Positions 8,913-18,149 are shown, numbered from the stretch's first letter. The stretch: DNA of 64,000 nt from Isoptericola jiangsuensis (GCF_002563715.1 NZ_PDJJ01000001.1:3038001-3102000); one strand, 5' to 3'. Numbers and translations: made by a program. Notes: generated by a model not told the origin, from the letters alone.

Positions 8913-10133
8913 ATGCCGTTGCTCCGCGACATCAAGACATTCTCCGGGATCGTCACCTCCGCTTTCGACCGCCGTCGCAACCAGTCCGAGTGGGACCGGT
9001 TCGCCGAACAGCGTGGCCCGGTCGAAGAGAACTTCGGTGCGGCGATCTTCTTCCCCGACGGGCCTGTGAACGTCTACCAGCTTCGGCAGTGGTACGAGCC
9101 GATGCGGCACCTGGCCGAGCGACGCCCCGTCGCTGTGCTCGTGCGCAACGTCAGCACGGCGAACCTCCTCAAGGACGAGTGTCCGCTGCCGGTGCTGCTC
9201 CAGCCGCAGATCGGCCTGACGGAGCAGTGGCTCGCCGAGCACTCCGTCGGGGCGGTGTTCTACGTGAACCAGAACATCGTCAACTTCCGGATGATGCGGT
9301 TCCGCGACCCCGCCCACATCTTCATCAGCCACGGGGAGTCCGACAAGGACTACATGGCGTCGAACCAGCTCAAGGCCTACGACCACACGTTCATCGCGGG
9401 TCAGGCGGCCTACGACCGCATCGGCCGCCGCCTGGTGGACTTCGACCGCGAGGCCCACCTCCGGCGGATCGGTCGCCCGCAGGTCGACGTGAAGCACTCC
9501 GGCCCGGCCTTGCCCGACGACCACCGCACGGTCGTGCTCTACGCACCGACCTGGGAGGGCGACCGTCCCTCGATGCAGTACTCGTCGCTCGGTTCGCACG
9601 CCCCGGGAATGCTGGACGTACTGCTCACGACCGGTCAGCACCGGGTCGTGTACCGTCCCCATCCGCGCACCGGGGCGTTCGACCCGTCGTTCCGCGAGCT
9701 GCACGACGAGGTTGTCCGCAAGATCGAGGCCGCCAACGAGGCCGACCCCGACGCGAGCCACGTCGTCGACACCGACTCGGTGTTCGGCTGGCACCTCGCA
9801 GCCGCCGACGTCTGCGTCTGCGACATCTCCGCCGTGGCGTTCGACTTCCTCGCGACGGGCAAGCCACTTCTCCTGACCGAACCCGCGGCAGCAGCAGCCG
9901 AAGTGGATCGGGACGGTCTGCCCGGTCTGCTGCGGACCTTCCGTGCCGAGGACGCCTCGGACGTCCTCACGGTGATCGAAGCGGTCCGTGACGGCGGCGA
10001 CCGCGAGCGCTACGGACAGATCGTCGAGCACTACTTCGGCGACACGACACCCGGGGTCTCGCTCCGAACGTTCCTCGACGTCTCGTCCGAGATCATCGAC
10101 CGGCGTCAGAAGCTGGCCACCGAGGCGATCTGA
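8913..10133 (+). CDS. CDP-glycerol glycerophosphotransferase-family protein (short form 1)
   Basis: This 406-residue protein is a GT-B enzyme related to TagB/TagF, which transfer polyol phosphate from CDP-polyol to wall teichoic acid. It opens with a block shared by two paralogues in the window (VYQLRQWYEPMRHLAERRPVA), then VVLYAPTWEGD, the basic-His motif RPHPRT and VCDISAVAFDF. Where TagF has HGTPLK this protein has ISHGESDKDYM, so the acceptor or nucleotide site may differ. No membrane segment is present; a peripheral cytoplasmic enzyme is likely. The ribosome site before ATG 8913 is weak. It faces the LicD gene across an insertion element. The donor could be CDP-glycerol, CDP-ribitol or another CDP-polyol. 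Confidence 0.8.
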   Translation: MPLLRDIKTFSGIVTSAFDRRRNQSEWDRFAEQRGPVEENFGAAIFFPDGPVNVYQLRQWYEPMRHLAERRPVAVLVRNVSTANLLKDECPLPVLLQPQIGLTEQWLAEHSVGAVFYVNQNIVNFRMMRFRDPAHIFISHGESDKDYMASNQLKAYDHTFIAGQAAYDRIGRRLVDFDREAHLRRIGRPQVDVKHSGPALPDDHRTVVLYAPTWEGDRPSMQYSSLGSHAPGMLDVLLTTGQHRVVYRPHPRTGAFDPSFRELHDEVVRKIEAANEADPDASHVVDTDSVFGWHLAAADVCVCDISAVAFDFLATGKPLLLTEPAAAAAEVDRDGLPGLLRTFRAEDASDVLTVIEAVRDGGDRERYGQIVEHYFGDTTPGVSLRTFLDVSSEIIDRRQKLATEAI

Positions 10134-10137
10134 ACGG

Positions 10138-10157
10138 GACGACGAAGGCCCGGACCG
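10138..10157 (+). terminator. Left arm of a terminator split by the IS element
   Basis: The 20 nt at 10138-10157 are the exact reverse complement of 11640-11659. Both arms lie directly after the stop codons of the two convergent genes (10133 and 11679). Together they would form a bidirectional terminator whose loop now contains the insertion sequence. Confidence 0.75.
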
Positions 10158-10174
10158 GGGCGTCCCGGCGGTTT

Positions 10175-11627
10175 CCAGGGGTCCTCGCAACACCTGATGG
10201 TTATGTGGCCGTCAGTAGACCACGCAGACGCTCGGCTGGGGTATCCCAGTCGAGCGTCTTGCGTGGTCGGCCGTTGAGTTCCTGGGCGACGTGTTCGAGG
10301 TCTTCGGGCCCGTAGGCCCGCAGGTCGGTGCCCTTGGGGAAGTACTGACGCAGCAGACCGTTGGTGTTCTCGTTCGATCCGCGCTGCCAGGGCGAGTGCG
10401 GGTCGCAGAAGTAGACCGGCACGTTCGTGGCGATCGTGAACTGGCGATGGGCGGCCATCTCGCTGCCCTGGTCCCAGGTCAGCGAGCCACGCAGGTGCGC
10501 GGGCAGGGTCCCGATCAGCGGGACCAGAACGTCGCGGACCTCCTCGGCGGTGTGTCCACCGGGCAGATGTCCGAGGAGCACGTAGCGGGTGGTGCGTTCC
10601 ACCAGGGTCACGATCGCGGACTGCGAGGCGGTACCCACGATCAGGTCACCTTCCCAGTGGCCGGGCACGGCCCGGTCGGCGACCTCGGCCGGTCGTTCGG
10701 AGATCATCACCATCTCGTCGGCGAACCGGGGCGTGCGCTGCTCCGCGCTACGGCGCGGCTTGCGGCGGGTGCGTCCGGTGCGCAGCGCGGCCGCGACCTC
10801 ACGACGCAGCCCGCCGCGGGCCTAGACGTAGAGCGCCTGGTAGATCGTCTCGGTACTCACCCGCATGCTCTCGTCGTTCGGATACTCCTTGACCAGAGCG
10901 TGACAGATCTGTTCGGGCGACCACCGCACCGCGAGCTTGGCGGTCACGTACTGGCGCAGCGGACCATTCACGGCGAGCTTGGCCCGCTTGGGGCGCGCCC
11001 GAGACGCCACCCAGGACCGCTGGGCCGCATGGGGTCGGTAGACCCCGCCGGCCGACCGGGCGTCGATCTCACGCTTGATCGTCGAGGCCGGGCGCCCCAA
11101 CGCCCGCCCGATCGCCCGCAACGAGGCGCCCTCACGGCGCAGGTCAGCGATCTGCTCCCGCTCCGCCAACGTCAAGAACCGTGGATCCAGCTCGGCCTCC
11201 AGCGCAGCGAGCGAGGGCGTGATGGCCACTTCCACATGAGTCGTCACGCCCGTGGTGTAGTCCACCCGGCGACCATCCGGGTAGATGCGAGCCCCGCGAG
11301 CCTTCCGTACCCCGGCGTCCCAGTCCAGCGCGGTACGCACGTTGACCCCGACCTGCTGCGCGGCCCGCCGCCGGGACAAACCCGTGCGGCGAAGCTGTTC
11401 GTACTCGACCCTGCGCGGATGCGGGCCACGCCCACCCTGCCCCTCAGAACGCCGACCAGCCTTCCGCACCCACCCGGCAGCCGTATGCCTGTTCACCCCG
11501 ACCACGCGCGCCGCGATCGTCGCACTCGCTACCTCGTCGAAGACCTCGAAGAACCGCGCCCTGAGCTCTGGTGAAACCACGATCCCCGCAACCCCCTGAA
11601 ATCCAGGGTGTTGCGGGGATCGCTAGA
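10175..11627 (-). mobile_element. IS30-family insertion sequence, about 1.44 kb
   Basis: The element carries one transposase frame on the minus strand, bounded by imperfect inverted repeats: GTCCTCGCAACACC at 10181-10194 and the complement of GATCCCCGCAACACC at 11607-11621. The outer ends are uncertain by several bases because no clear target duplication could be identified. The right end also forms its own hairpin (11581-11621, arms GATCCCCGCAAC and GTTGCGGGGATC) just upstream of the transposase start. The insertion lies between the arms of a 20-bp inverted repeat between convergent genes, so no coding sequence was broken. Confidence 0.85.
10201..11580 (-). pseudogene. IS30-family transposase interrupted by one amber codon
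   Basis: The frame runs from GTG 11580 to a TAA at 10201, about 459 codons, and would be a complete IS30 transposase except for an in-frame TAG at 10822-10824. The codon lies in LYV-stop-ARGGLRREV, where relatives usually have Gln, so a single CAG to TAG change is the simplest cause. N-terminal helix-turn-helix segments (LREGASLRAIGRALGR region) are intact. The DDE residues all lie downstream of the stop: GHWEGDLIVG, WDQGSE and SNENTNGLLRQYFP. Without readthrough the 252-residue product would keep DNA binding but lack the whole catalytic core. A restart at ATG 10713 would give only the catalytic half. Confidence 0.85.
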
Positions 11628-11639
11628 ACCGGCCCCCGG

Positions 11640-11659
11640 CGGTCCGGGCCTTCGTCGTC
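11640..11659 (-). terminator. Right arm of the split terminator
   Basis: This is the exact complement of 10138-10157 and sits 20 nt after the stop of the LicD gene. In the uninterrupted state it would close a strong bidirectional hairpin. Confidence 0.75.
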
Positions 11660-11678
11660 GCGGGGAGCCCGAGGCGGA

Positions 11679-13217
11679 TCAGCCGTCGAGGCGCCAGGGC
11701 CAGTCGTAGTACGGGTCCGCCACGGACCAGCCGTCGCCGTAGCGCTCGGCCAGGAACGCCTCGGGGTCCGCCGGGCCCAGCAGGTCACGCCCCTTGAACT
11801 CCAGCGGCGTCGGCGGCATCACCACGGACGCCGGGATGGTGCGCAGCTTCATGCCCTCCATGTGGAGCGTCAGGCGTTCACCGTCCACGAACAGCGGAAA
11901 CACGTCCACGTGCAGGCCGGTCGACGGGTCGTGCAGATGAAAGTTGGTGTACGAGTTCGGCCGGGACACCTTCCAGCCGGCCTCACGCAGGTCCGAGCGC
12001 AGCTTCTCCAGCACCGGCTCCGCCGCCGCGCGGTCGGGCACCTCCAACGGGACCATGAGGTCCACGTCGTCGTCGTGGGCGAGGAAGTCCCGCTCGCGCA
12101 CCGCACCCAGCAGCGTCCCGTACGCCAGCATGGTCGGGTAGCCCAGCCCACCGAGCAGCGCCGACGCCCTCTCGATCGTGTCGAGGTATCGAGCGGACTC
12201 CTGGCGGAGGCCGCTCTGGTCGACGATGCCGTGGCGCGACAGAATGGCCACCGGCGACCCCAGCACGGCACCGGCCCGGTTGACCTCGTCGGTGAGCCGT
12301 TCGAGACGGGCCCGGGTGCGCAGCTGGAGATGGAACGTGCGGATCGACGTCGCCGTGGACGGAAGCCGATGCCGCTCCGCGGCGAGCACATGGCCCAGCA
12401 GCGCCCAGTCGTCGTCGTCGAGGTCCTGCTCCACGGGCTCCAGCGGCACCAGGGACACCAGCAGCCGCTCCTCGACGGGATCGGTGGTGAGCAGACCCTC
12501 CTGGGCACGGGCGGCGAGGGCCGCGACGACCCGCCGACGTGCCGTCGCCGCCGACGCGACAGCGTCGAGATCAGACTCCGGGACCCTGATGCCCGTCAGG
12601 CGCTCGACGAGATCGAGCGTCCGACGTACGACCCGGTCGGAGTCCACCGTGACGACCGCACCGTGGCGTCCTGCGCCGTCCGCGACACCGACGGTCAGGC
12701 GCCGGTTGCGGTGGCCGAAACCGTCGAGCCGATTGAACACCCTCACCTCGTCGACAGCGACCGGGGCCTCGAACGAGACGCTCCACCAGGGGCCGATCTC
12801 CTTGGCGGTGCGGATCCCCCCGAGTGCGAACGGTGACCGGTCGTCCTTCGTCGTGTCCGAGCTCTGCTCCACCCGTGCCCCGGCCTTCGTCGGATCGACC
12901 CGACGACCGCGGCGGTACAGCTCGATGCCGCGCAGGTCGATCTGGCCCGGCTCGTCGGACGGCAGGAAGAGCCGCACCGCACCGACAGTGCCGGAGACCG
13001 GGACAGCGAGGTGGTTGGCAGCGATCCCGCCGAAGTATCCGAGCGACGGCAGCAGCGTCGCCGTCCCCGGCCGGTCGACGAGACTGCTGCGCTCGCGGCC
13101 CAGAGGCTCCGGACCGCTCGTCGCCTCGACCTCCACCTGCCCCTCCCCGGGGAGTTCCCCGGTCCGCAGCACGTGGACCGCCACGGAGATCCGTGACCTC
13201 AGGTTCCGAGGTGTCAT
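11679..13217 (-). CDS. LicD-family phosphotransferase with N-terminal discoidin-like domain
   Basis: The 512-residue protein ends in a LicD domain, the nucleotidyltransferase-fold family that attaches phosphocholine or similar phospho-groups to teichoic acids and glycans. Key residues are in AYGTLLGAVRERDF, the acidic run AHDDDVDLMV and the second acidic site HVDVFPLF. The first 200 residues look like an F5/8-type (discoidin) beta sandwich: FGGIAANHLAVPV, GAVRLFLPS, LRGIELYRRGR and WWSVSFEAPVAVDEVRVFNR. Such a domain could hold the glycan acceptor. The start ATG 13217 lies 1 nt after the stop of the upstream GT2-TagF gene, so the two are co-translated and probably act on the same polymer. The transferred group is unknown. 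Confidence 0.82.
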   Translation of the reverse strand: MTPRNLRSRISVAVHVLRTGELPGEGQVEVEATSGPEPLGRERSSLVDRPGTATLLPSLGYFGGIAANHLAVPVSGTVGAVRLFLPSDEPGQIDLRGIELYRRGRRVDPTKAGARVEQSSDTTKDDRSPFALGGIRTAKEIGPWWSVSFEAPVAVDEVRVFNRLDGFGHRNRRLTVGVADGAGRHGAVVTVDSDRVVRRTLDLVERLTGIRVPESDLDAVASAATARRRVVAALAARAQEGLLTTDPVEERLLVSLVPLEPVEQDLDDDDWALLGHVLAAERHRLPSTATSIRTFHLQLRTRARLERLTDEVNRAGAVLGSPVAILSRHGIVDQSGLRQESARYLDTIERASALLGGLGYPTMLAYGTLLGAVRERDFLAHDDDVDLMVPLEVPDRAAAEPVLEKLRSDLREAGWKVSRPNSYTNFHLHDPSTGLHVDVFPLFVDGERLTLHMEGMKLRTIPASVVMPPTPLEFKGRDLLGPADPEAFLAERYGDGWSVADPYYDWPWRLDG

Positions 13218-13218
13218 G

Positions 13219-16200
13219 TCAGGACTCCGTCGTGAAGAGGTGCGCGAGGACTCGGGACGCCGCGGCGCCGTCGTCGTGGGGGACGAACTCCGCGACGAAG
13301 GCGTCGTAGTCGCCCCCGTGCGCGGCCCAGTAGTCGGCGCTCAGCGCCTCCACCAGGTGCGGTGTGCTGTCGCACAGCGGACCCGGCGCGAGGTCGGCCA
13401 GGTCGCGGTAGAAGCCGCGCGTCGTCCCCGAGTACAGCTCGAGGTCGGGCACGAGGAAGTAGATCGGACGACGCAGCACCGCGTAGTCGAACATGATCGA
13501 CGAGTAGTCGGTGACGAGGGCGTCGGAGGCGAGCATGAGCTCGTTGACGTCCGGGTGGCGGGTCACGTCGATGACGGTGCCGGGCAGGGTGGTCGTCGCG
13601 CCCGCGGTGTTCGCGTGACCCCGGTACAGCACGACCGTCCCGGCCGGGAGCTGTTCGGCGTCCAGGTAGGAGACCCGTCCGTAGCCCTGCGACGCCGTGC
13701 GCAGGTTGTCCCGCCACGTCGGCGCGTACAGCACCACGTGGGTGTCGGGCGCCAGGCCGAGCTGCTCGCGCACGCGGTGTCGCGTGTCCTCCGCGTCCGC
13801 CCCGACGAGGCTGTCGTTGCGCGGGTAGCCCGCGACGACGACGTCCCCGGCGAAACCGAACGCCTCCGGGAAGATCTTCGCCGAGTAGTCGTTCTGCGCG
13901 AGCAGGAGGTCCCACCACGCGGCCTCGCGCTCCATGAGGCGTCGGTACGTGATCGACAGGTTCGCGTCCGGCACGTGGTTGCCGATGCGCTTGAGGGGCG
14001 TGCCGTGCCACGTCTGCACGTACACCTGCCCGGGGCGCTTGGTGAAGTACCACGGCCAGTTGTTGTTGTTGACGAGCAGCCGCGACCCGCCGAGCGCCTC
14101 GAACCAGGGGCGCGAGTACCGCAGCACCGGGGTGGCCCACTCCGGGACCGACGTCCGCAGGTCCGCGACCGACCAGTACTGCACCACCTCGGGGTGCGTG
14201 CGGTGCAGCTCGCGGCTCAGCGCGAGCGGTGAGTCACCGACGGTCCGCCCGCCGAACGCCTCGAACAGCGCGGCGTCCTGCAGCGGGCCCCCCGTCGCCC
14301 GGTAGGCGTCGATGAGAAGCTGCTGGTGGCGCCGGCCACGGGCGTCGTCCTCGAACGGCGGCCGCAGGGCGACCGCGAGGGCCGCACGGGGCGACGCCGT
14401 GACCTCGGCCCGGAGGTCGGCCACGTCCCGCTCGACGGGGAGCCGGCTCCACAGAGCCGTCGCGATGCGCACCGGGCAGGTGACGTCGTCGACGACCATG
14501 CTGAGCGCGAGCTGCGGACCGCTGGGCATCGGGATGCCGTGCCGGTCGACCAGGGGGATCACCACGCGGAACGCACCGCCCTCGGACACCTCCACCGGCA
14601 CCGGGGCGGTCTCCGTGCCGCCGCCCACGAGGACGGCGCTCACGGCGCCCGTGCCGGGGCCGGTCGTGCACCAGCCGGTGACCTCCAGCCCGCCGTCGGT
14701 GAGCAGCACCTCGTCGGCCTGGGACACCACCGGGCCGGTCTCCAGCGTGACGTTGCCGTACTGCGACGTGGAGGTCGCGCCGAGCGTCCCGCGGGGCAGG
14801 ACGAGGCTCGCGGACGCCTCCGCCCACGACAGCCGCACGGACTGCGTCGAACGGGCGCGGCGCATCGCGAACACCCACGAGCGCTCCTCGCCGACCCACG
14901 GCCCCAGGTCGAGCTCCGCGACCGTGGACGTGCCGTCGGCCGTGACGGTCGCCTCGACGGAGGCGTCGGTCGACGTCGCCAGGACGGTGGCCCCGGCGGG
15001 CAGCGCGTCCAGGGTGAGGCGCACCCGCGTGCCGTCGAGCTCCGCGGCACGCACCGGCACGCGGTTCGCCGTCAGCCGGCGCAGCACGAGCCCGGTGTCC
15101 GACTGCCGCTCCAGGCACCAGCGGCCGTCCCCGCCGAGGGCGTCGAAGACGGGCATGCGGCCCCGGCCGCGGTAGTCGGGCTTGGGGAGGGAACCGGTCG
15201 CCGACCAGCCGTCGACGGTGACCTCCACCTCCAGGGTGCAGCTGCGCCGCTCCAGCAGACCCAGGTCGAGCGTCGCCGTGAAGCCCGCCTGGGCGTGCTC
15301 GTTCCACGGGTCCTTCGCGAACGCGTCGACGGCGGGGTCGTCGCGCAGCTCGACCGCGGCCTCCACCCGCCCGCCGGCGTCGTCCACGGCGAACAGCCGC
15401 AGCGACACGTCCGAGCCCGCCGTGGTCGTGACGTTGGCGAGGTGGGCGCTGCCCTCCACCACCAGCGTGCGGTCCTCGATGCGCACCAGGTCGGTGCGGC
15501 CCCGCACCTCGGCGTCGCGCTCCAGCGACGCGACGACCTCGTCCGGAGCCAGCGCCAGCTCGTCGAAGAAGCGGTCCTGGACCACCGGCCTGCCGTCGAC
15601 CACGTGGCCCGGCAGCTTCCAGGTCTGCGACTCCTTGCGCTGCACCAGGACCGCCAGGTCGTCCCGGTGGCCGTGATAGGTCGCGGCCGCCAGCAGACGG
15701 TCCGACACCGGGACCTCGGCCAGCACGTCGTAGCCGACCTCGTCCACGAAGTGGCGCACCCGGCCCTGCAGGAACTCCCAGTACTCGGCCGGGGTCCGGG
15801 GCACCTGCTCGTAGTACGGGCGCATGTCGAACCCGACCGTCTTGACCTGCCAGGCGCGCAGCAGGTCCGCCGGCGCGTCCTTCATCTCCTCGGCGAGCTC
15901 GTCCAGCATCGTCCACCGGCCGACGAGGTCCTTCATCGTCGACTTCTGCTGGGTGATGGACGTGCCGTCGTCACGGATGCGCCAGTAGCACACGACGTCG
16001 CTCAGCACGTCGAACGTGCCGTGCAGGTAGGCGCGGGCCGCCGGGACCTGGTCCTCGTAGAGACCGTCCGGGAACTCGCGCACGACCCGCCGGAAGAACT
16101 CGGTGCGGTACAGCTTGGTCCACGCGAAGACGTTCTTCAGCACCTCGGGGTCGTCCGAGAAGCGCAGCCCCTGCCGCGTCGTCGCGTGCAGCTTGCGCGC

Positions 16201-16689
16201 CCACGGCGGCATGAACCGGCCGTCCGACGTGTCCCGCACCAGCGAGCCGACGGCGAAGTCCGACCCGCTGCTCACCAGCGAGCGCAGCATCGTCTCGATC
16301 GACGTCGGGGGGATCGTGTCGTCCGAGTCGACGAAGCAGATCATCTGGCCGCGGGCGTGCCGGGCACCGGTGTTGCGGGCCGCGCCGAGGCCCGCGTTGG
16401 CCTGGCGGACGATCCGGACGCGATTGTCCTGGTCGGCGAACCGCCGAGCGACGTCGATCGAGCGGTCGGGCGAGCCGTCGTCGACCACCACGACCTCGAG
16501 GCGGCGGTGCGTCTGGGAGAGGATCGACTCCAGGCACTCCGCGAGGTACTCCTCGACGTTGTACACCGGCACCACGACCGACACGAGCATGGACCGGCCG
16601 GCGGCCCGGTGCTCCTTGACGGCCTCGCGGAGCCGGGTCGGCACGATCCGGGTCGCACGTCGGGCGGCCTTGCTGATGATCTCTTGCAC
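13219..16689 (-). CDS. Bifunctional GT2 glycosyltransferase / TagF-type polyol-phosphate polymerase
   Basis: This 1156-residue protein starts at GTG 16689, with GAGGA 8 nt upstream. Residues about 35-270 are a family 2 glycosyltransferase: VSVVVPVYNVEEYL, LEVVVVDDGSPD, AGLGAARNTG and the metal motif FVDSDD. Residues about 400-780 are beta-rich, with no recognised fold. The last 370 residues are a TagF-like CDP-polyol phosphotransferase with VYVQTWHGTPLKRIG, VVLYAPTWRDN, YRGHAN, DALVTDYSSIMFDYA and RPIYFLVPD. The pairing suggests a polymer whose repeat contains both a sugar and a polyol phosphate, as in poly(glycosyl-polyol phosphate) teichoic acids. It shares an operon with the LicD gene. The polyol could be glycerol, ribitol or mannitol. 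Confidence 0.85.
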   Translation of the reverse strand: MQEIISKAARRATRIVPTRLREAVKEHRAAGRSMLVSVVVPVYNVEEYLAECLESILSQTHRRLEVVVVDDGSPDRSIDVARRFADQDNRVRIVRQANAGLGAARNTGARHARGQMICFVDSDDTIPPTSIETMLRSLVSSGSDFAVGSLVRDTSDGRFMPPWARKLHATTRQGLRFSDDPEVLKNVFAWTKLYRTEFFRRVVREFPDGLYEDQVPAARAYLHGTFDVLSDVVCYWRIRDDGTSITQQKSTMKDLVGRWTMLDELAEEMKDAPADLLRAWQVKTVGFDMRPYYEQVPRTPAEYWEFLQGRVRHFVDEVGYDVLAEVPVSDRLLAAATYHGHRDDLAVLVQRKESQTWKLPGHVVDGRPVVQDRFFDELALAPDEVVASLERDAEVRGRTDLVRIEDRTLVVEGSAHLANVTTTAGSDVSLRLFAVDDAGGRVEAAVELRDDPAVDAFAKDPWNEHAQAGFTATLDLGLLERRSCTLEVEVTVDGWSATGSLPKPDYRGRGRMPVFDALGGDGRWCLERQSDTGLVLRRLTANRVPVRAAELDGTRVRLTLDALPAGATVLATSTDASVEATVTADGTSTVAELDLGPWVGEERSWVFAMRRARSTQSVRLSWAEASASLVLPRGTLGATSTSQYGNVTLETGPVVSQADEVLLTDGGLEVTGWCTTGPGTGAVSAVLVGGGTETAPVPVEVSEGGAFRVVIPLVDRHGIPMPSGPQLALSMVVDDVTCPVRIATALWSRLPVERDVADLRAEVTASPRAALAVALRPPFEDDARGRRHQQLLIDAYRATGGPLQDAALFEAFGGRTVGDSPLALSRELHRTHPEVVQYWSVADLRTSVPEWATPVLRYSRPWFEALGGSRLLVNNNNWPWYFTKRPGQVYVQTWHGTPLKRIGNHVPDANLSITYRRLMEREAAWWDLLLAQNDYSAKIFPEAFGFAGDVVVAGYPRNDSLVGADAEDTRHRVREQLGLAPDTHVVLYAPTWRDNLRTASQGYGRVSYLDAEQLPAGTVVLYRGHANTAGATTTLPGTVIDVTRHPDVNELMLASDALVTDYSSIMFDYAVLRRPIYFLVPDLELYSGTTRGFYRDLADLAPGPLCDSTPHLVEALSADYWAAHGGDYDAFVAEFVPHDDGAAASRVLAHLFTTES

Positions 16690-16800
16690 CGTGTCGCGTC
16701 CTCGATGTCCTCGGCGGGCGGTGGCGCACCGGTCGTCGCGGCCCCTCGCCGCGCGTGCGCGCACCGGCGGACAGGCTACCGGAGCGCCCCCGCGCGTCAC

Positions 16801-16824
16801 GACCGGCCGGCGCGGCGGCCGGTC
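16801..16824 (-). terminator. Hairpin after short CDP-glycerol transferase 2
   Basis: GACCGGCCG (16801-16809) pairs perfectly with CGGCCGGTC (16816-16824) around 6 nt, 15 nt beyond the stop at 16839. Confidence 0.6.
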
Positions 16825-16838
16825 GGCCGGCGACGGCC

Positions 16839-18095
16839 TCAGGCCAGGTCGTCGAGCCGCGCGAGCTCCGCGACGTGGGCCTCCCAGGCCTCCTCGCAGG
16901 CCCGCACGAACCGAGCCGTCGACGACCCCGGCGTGACGTCGCCCAGGTAGTACTCGACCAGCCGCTCCCGGGCGGCGCGACCGGGGTCCTCGCCGGCCTC
17001 GCGGGCGAGCAGGTCCGTCAGGCCGGGCAGGTCCGCGACGCCCAGGCGCGGGGTGATCTCCAGCAGGGGCGTGGCCGCCACCCGGGCCCAGGGGGCGGAC
17101 ACGTCGGTGACCACCAGGGGCCGCAGCGTCGGCAGCCACTCCGTGGACGCGGCCGAGATGTCGCACACCAGGACGTCGGCCTCGCCGAACGTGGCCGCGA
17201 GCTCGCCGTCCGTACGCACGCCGTGCCCCGCGGCGGGGTCCGCCGCGACGGCCCGCGCCACGATCTCACGGACCTCGGCGTCGGCGTCCGCATAGGCCCC
17301 CGAGCGCACGCCGCTCAGCGGGTGCGGGCGGTACAACAGGCGCAACCGAGGGTCCGCGATCACCGCGCGCGCCAGGTCGGGACCGAGCACGTCGAGCGAG
17401 CCGTACGCCACCGACGGGTTCGCACCCTCCCAGGTGGGCGCGTACAGGACCGTCGCCCGGCCCTCCGGGCGCGGCCGGGCTGCCAGGGGCAAGGCGTCGA
17501 GCTGGGGACGGCCGACCGGCACGCAACGGCCCTCCGCGTCGAAGTAGGGCAGGTTCCGCGAGAAGCGGTCGACCGCGGCCCGACCGGCGACGAACACCAG
17601 GTCGTACGCCTTGTGCTGGTTGGACACCGACACGGTCTTGTCGGAGTCGCCGTGCAGCAGGGACACGTGCACCACCTGCGCGAAGCTCAGCATCGTGAAG
17701 TTCTGCTGGCTGTGGTTGACGTACAGCGCCAGGCGCACGTCGCTGCCCGCGAGAATCTCGTCGAGCGTCGCGTGCCGGGCCACGACCACGACCCGCAGGG
17801 ACGTCTCCGCGCGGAGCAGCCGCGCCGTGCGCGAGTCACCCGCGACGACGACGAGCGGCATGCGGCGGTCGAGCGCCTCGAACGCGCCGTACCACTGGCG
17901 GATCTGGTACATGCTCTGCGGCGGGTCGCCGAAGAACACGACCGCGCGGGCGTCCAGCGTCGTGCCCTGCAGCGCGTCGTCATCACCCAGCCCGTCGGGA
18001 ACACCGCCGGGCAGCAGGCCGAGCCGACGGATGATCCGACCGCCGGACGAGCGGACCGCCCGGCGCAGTCCCGCGCCTCGTGCCGCGTCAGTCAT
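16839..18095 (-). CDS. CDP-glycerol glycerophosphotransferase-family protein (short form 2)
   Basis: This 418-residue relative of TagB/TagF starts at ATG 18095, with GGAAGGTGG upstream. It shares with short forms 1 and 3 the block MYQIRQWYGAFEALDRRMPL, then LLHGDSDKTVSVSNQHKAYD in place of the TagF HGTPLK motif, TVLYAPTWEG, LYRPHPLSG and LVCDISAAST. Both expected His residues (in HGD and PHP) are kept. No signal or membrane segment is visible. It is transcribed separately from the downstream GT2-TagF gene, with a hairpin between them. A role as a primase or chain-start enzyme, rather than a polymerase, would fit its small size, but this is inference. Confidence 0.8.
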   Translation of the reverse strand: MTDAARGAGLRRAVRSSGGRIIRRLGLLPGGVPDGLGDDDALQGTTLDARAVVFFGDPPQSMYQIRQWYGAFEALDRRMPLVVVAGDSRTARLLRAETSLRVVVVARHATLDEILAGSDVRLALYVNHSQQNFTMLSFAQVVHVSLLHGDSDKTVSVSNQHKAYDLVFVAGRAAVDRFSRNLPYFDAEGRCVPVGRPQLDALPLAARPRPEGRATVLYAPTWEGANPSVAYGSLDVLGPDLARAVIADPRLRLLYRPHPLSGVRSGAYADADAEVREIVARAVAADPAAGHGVRTDGELAATFGEADVLVCDISAASTEWLPTLRPLVVTDVSAPWARVAATPLLEITPRLGVADLPGLTDLLAREAGEDPGRAARERLVEYYLGDVTPGSSTARFVRACEEAWEAHVAELARLDDLA

Positions 18096-18143
18096 GCGTC
18101 CACCTTCCCAGACGTGCCCGACCAGGTCGGGCGGGGTCGTCAC

Positions 18144-18149
18144 ATCATA
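18144..18149 (-). promoter_or_regulatory. TATGAT -10 box for short form 2
   Basis: The minus strand reads TATGAT about 49 nt before the ATG at 18095. No clear -35 is seen. On the plus strand of the same 246-bp divergent gap, TACAGT near 18229 may serve the sulfotransferase-like gene. Confidence 0.4.

Noticed and set aside
5733-10193. Minus-strand open frame of about 1480 codons opposite the betaine, ggt and transferase genes
   Set aside because: It is low-complexity Arg/Gly/Val/Asp sequence produced by antisense of GC-rich codons; the plus-strand genes have clear family motifs.
10201-11580. Programmed readthrough of the transposase amber codon
   Set aside because: No known stimulatory context, and relatives have Gln there; a nonsense mutation is simpler.
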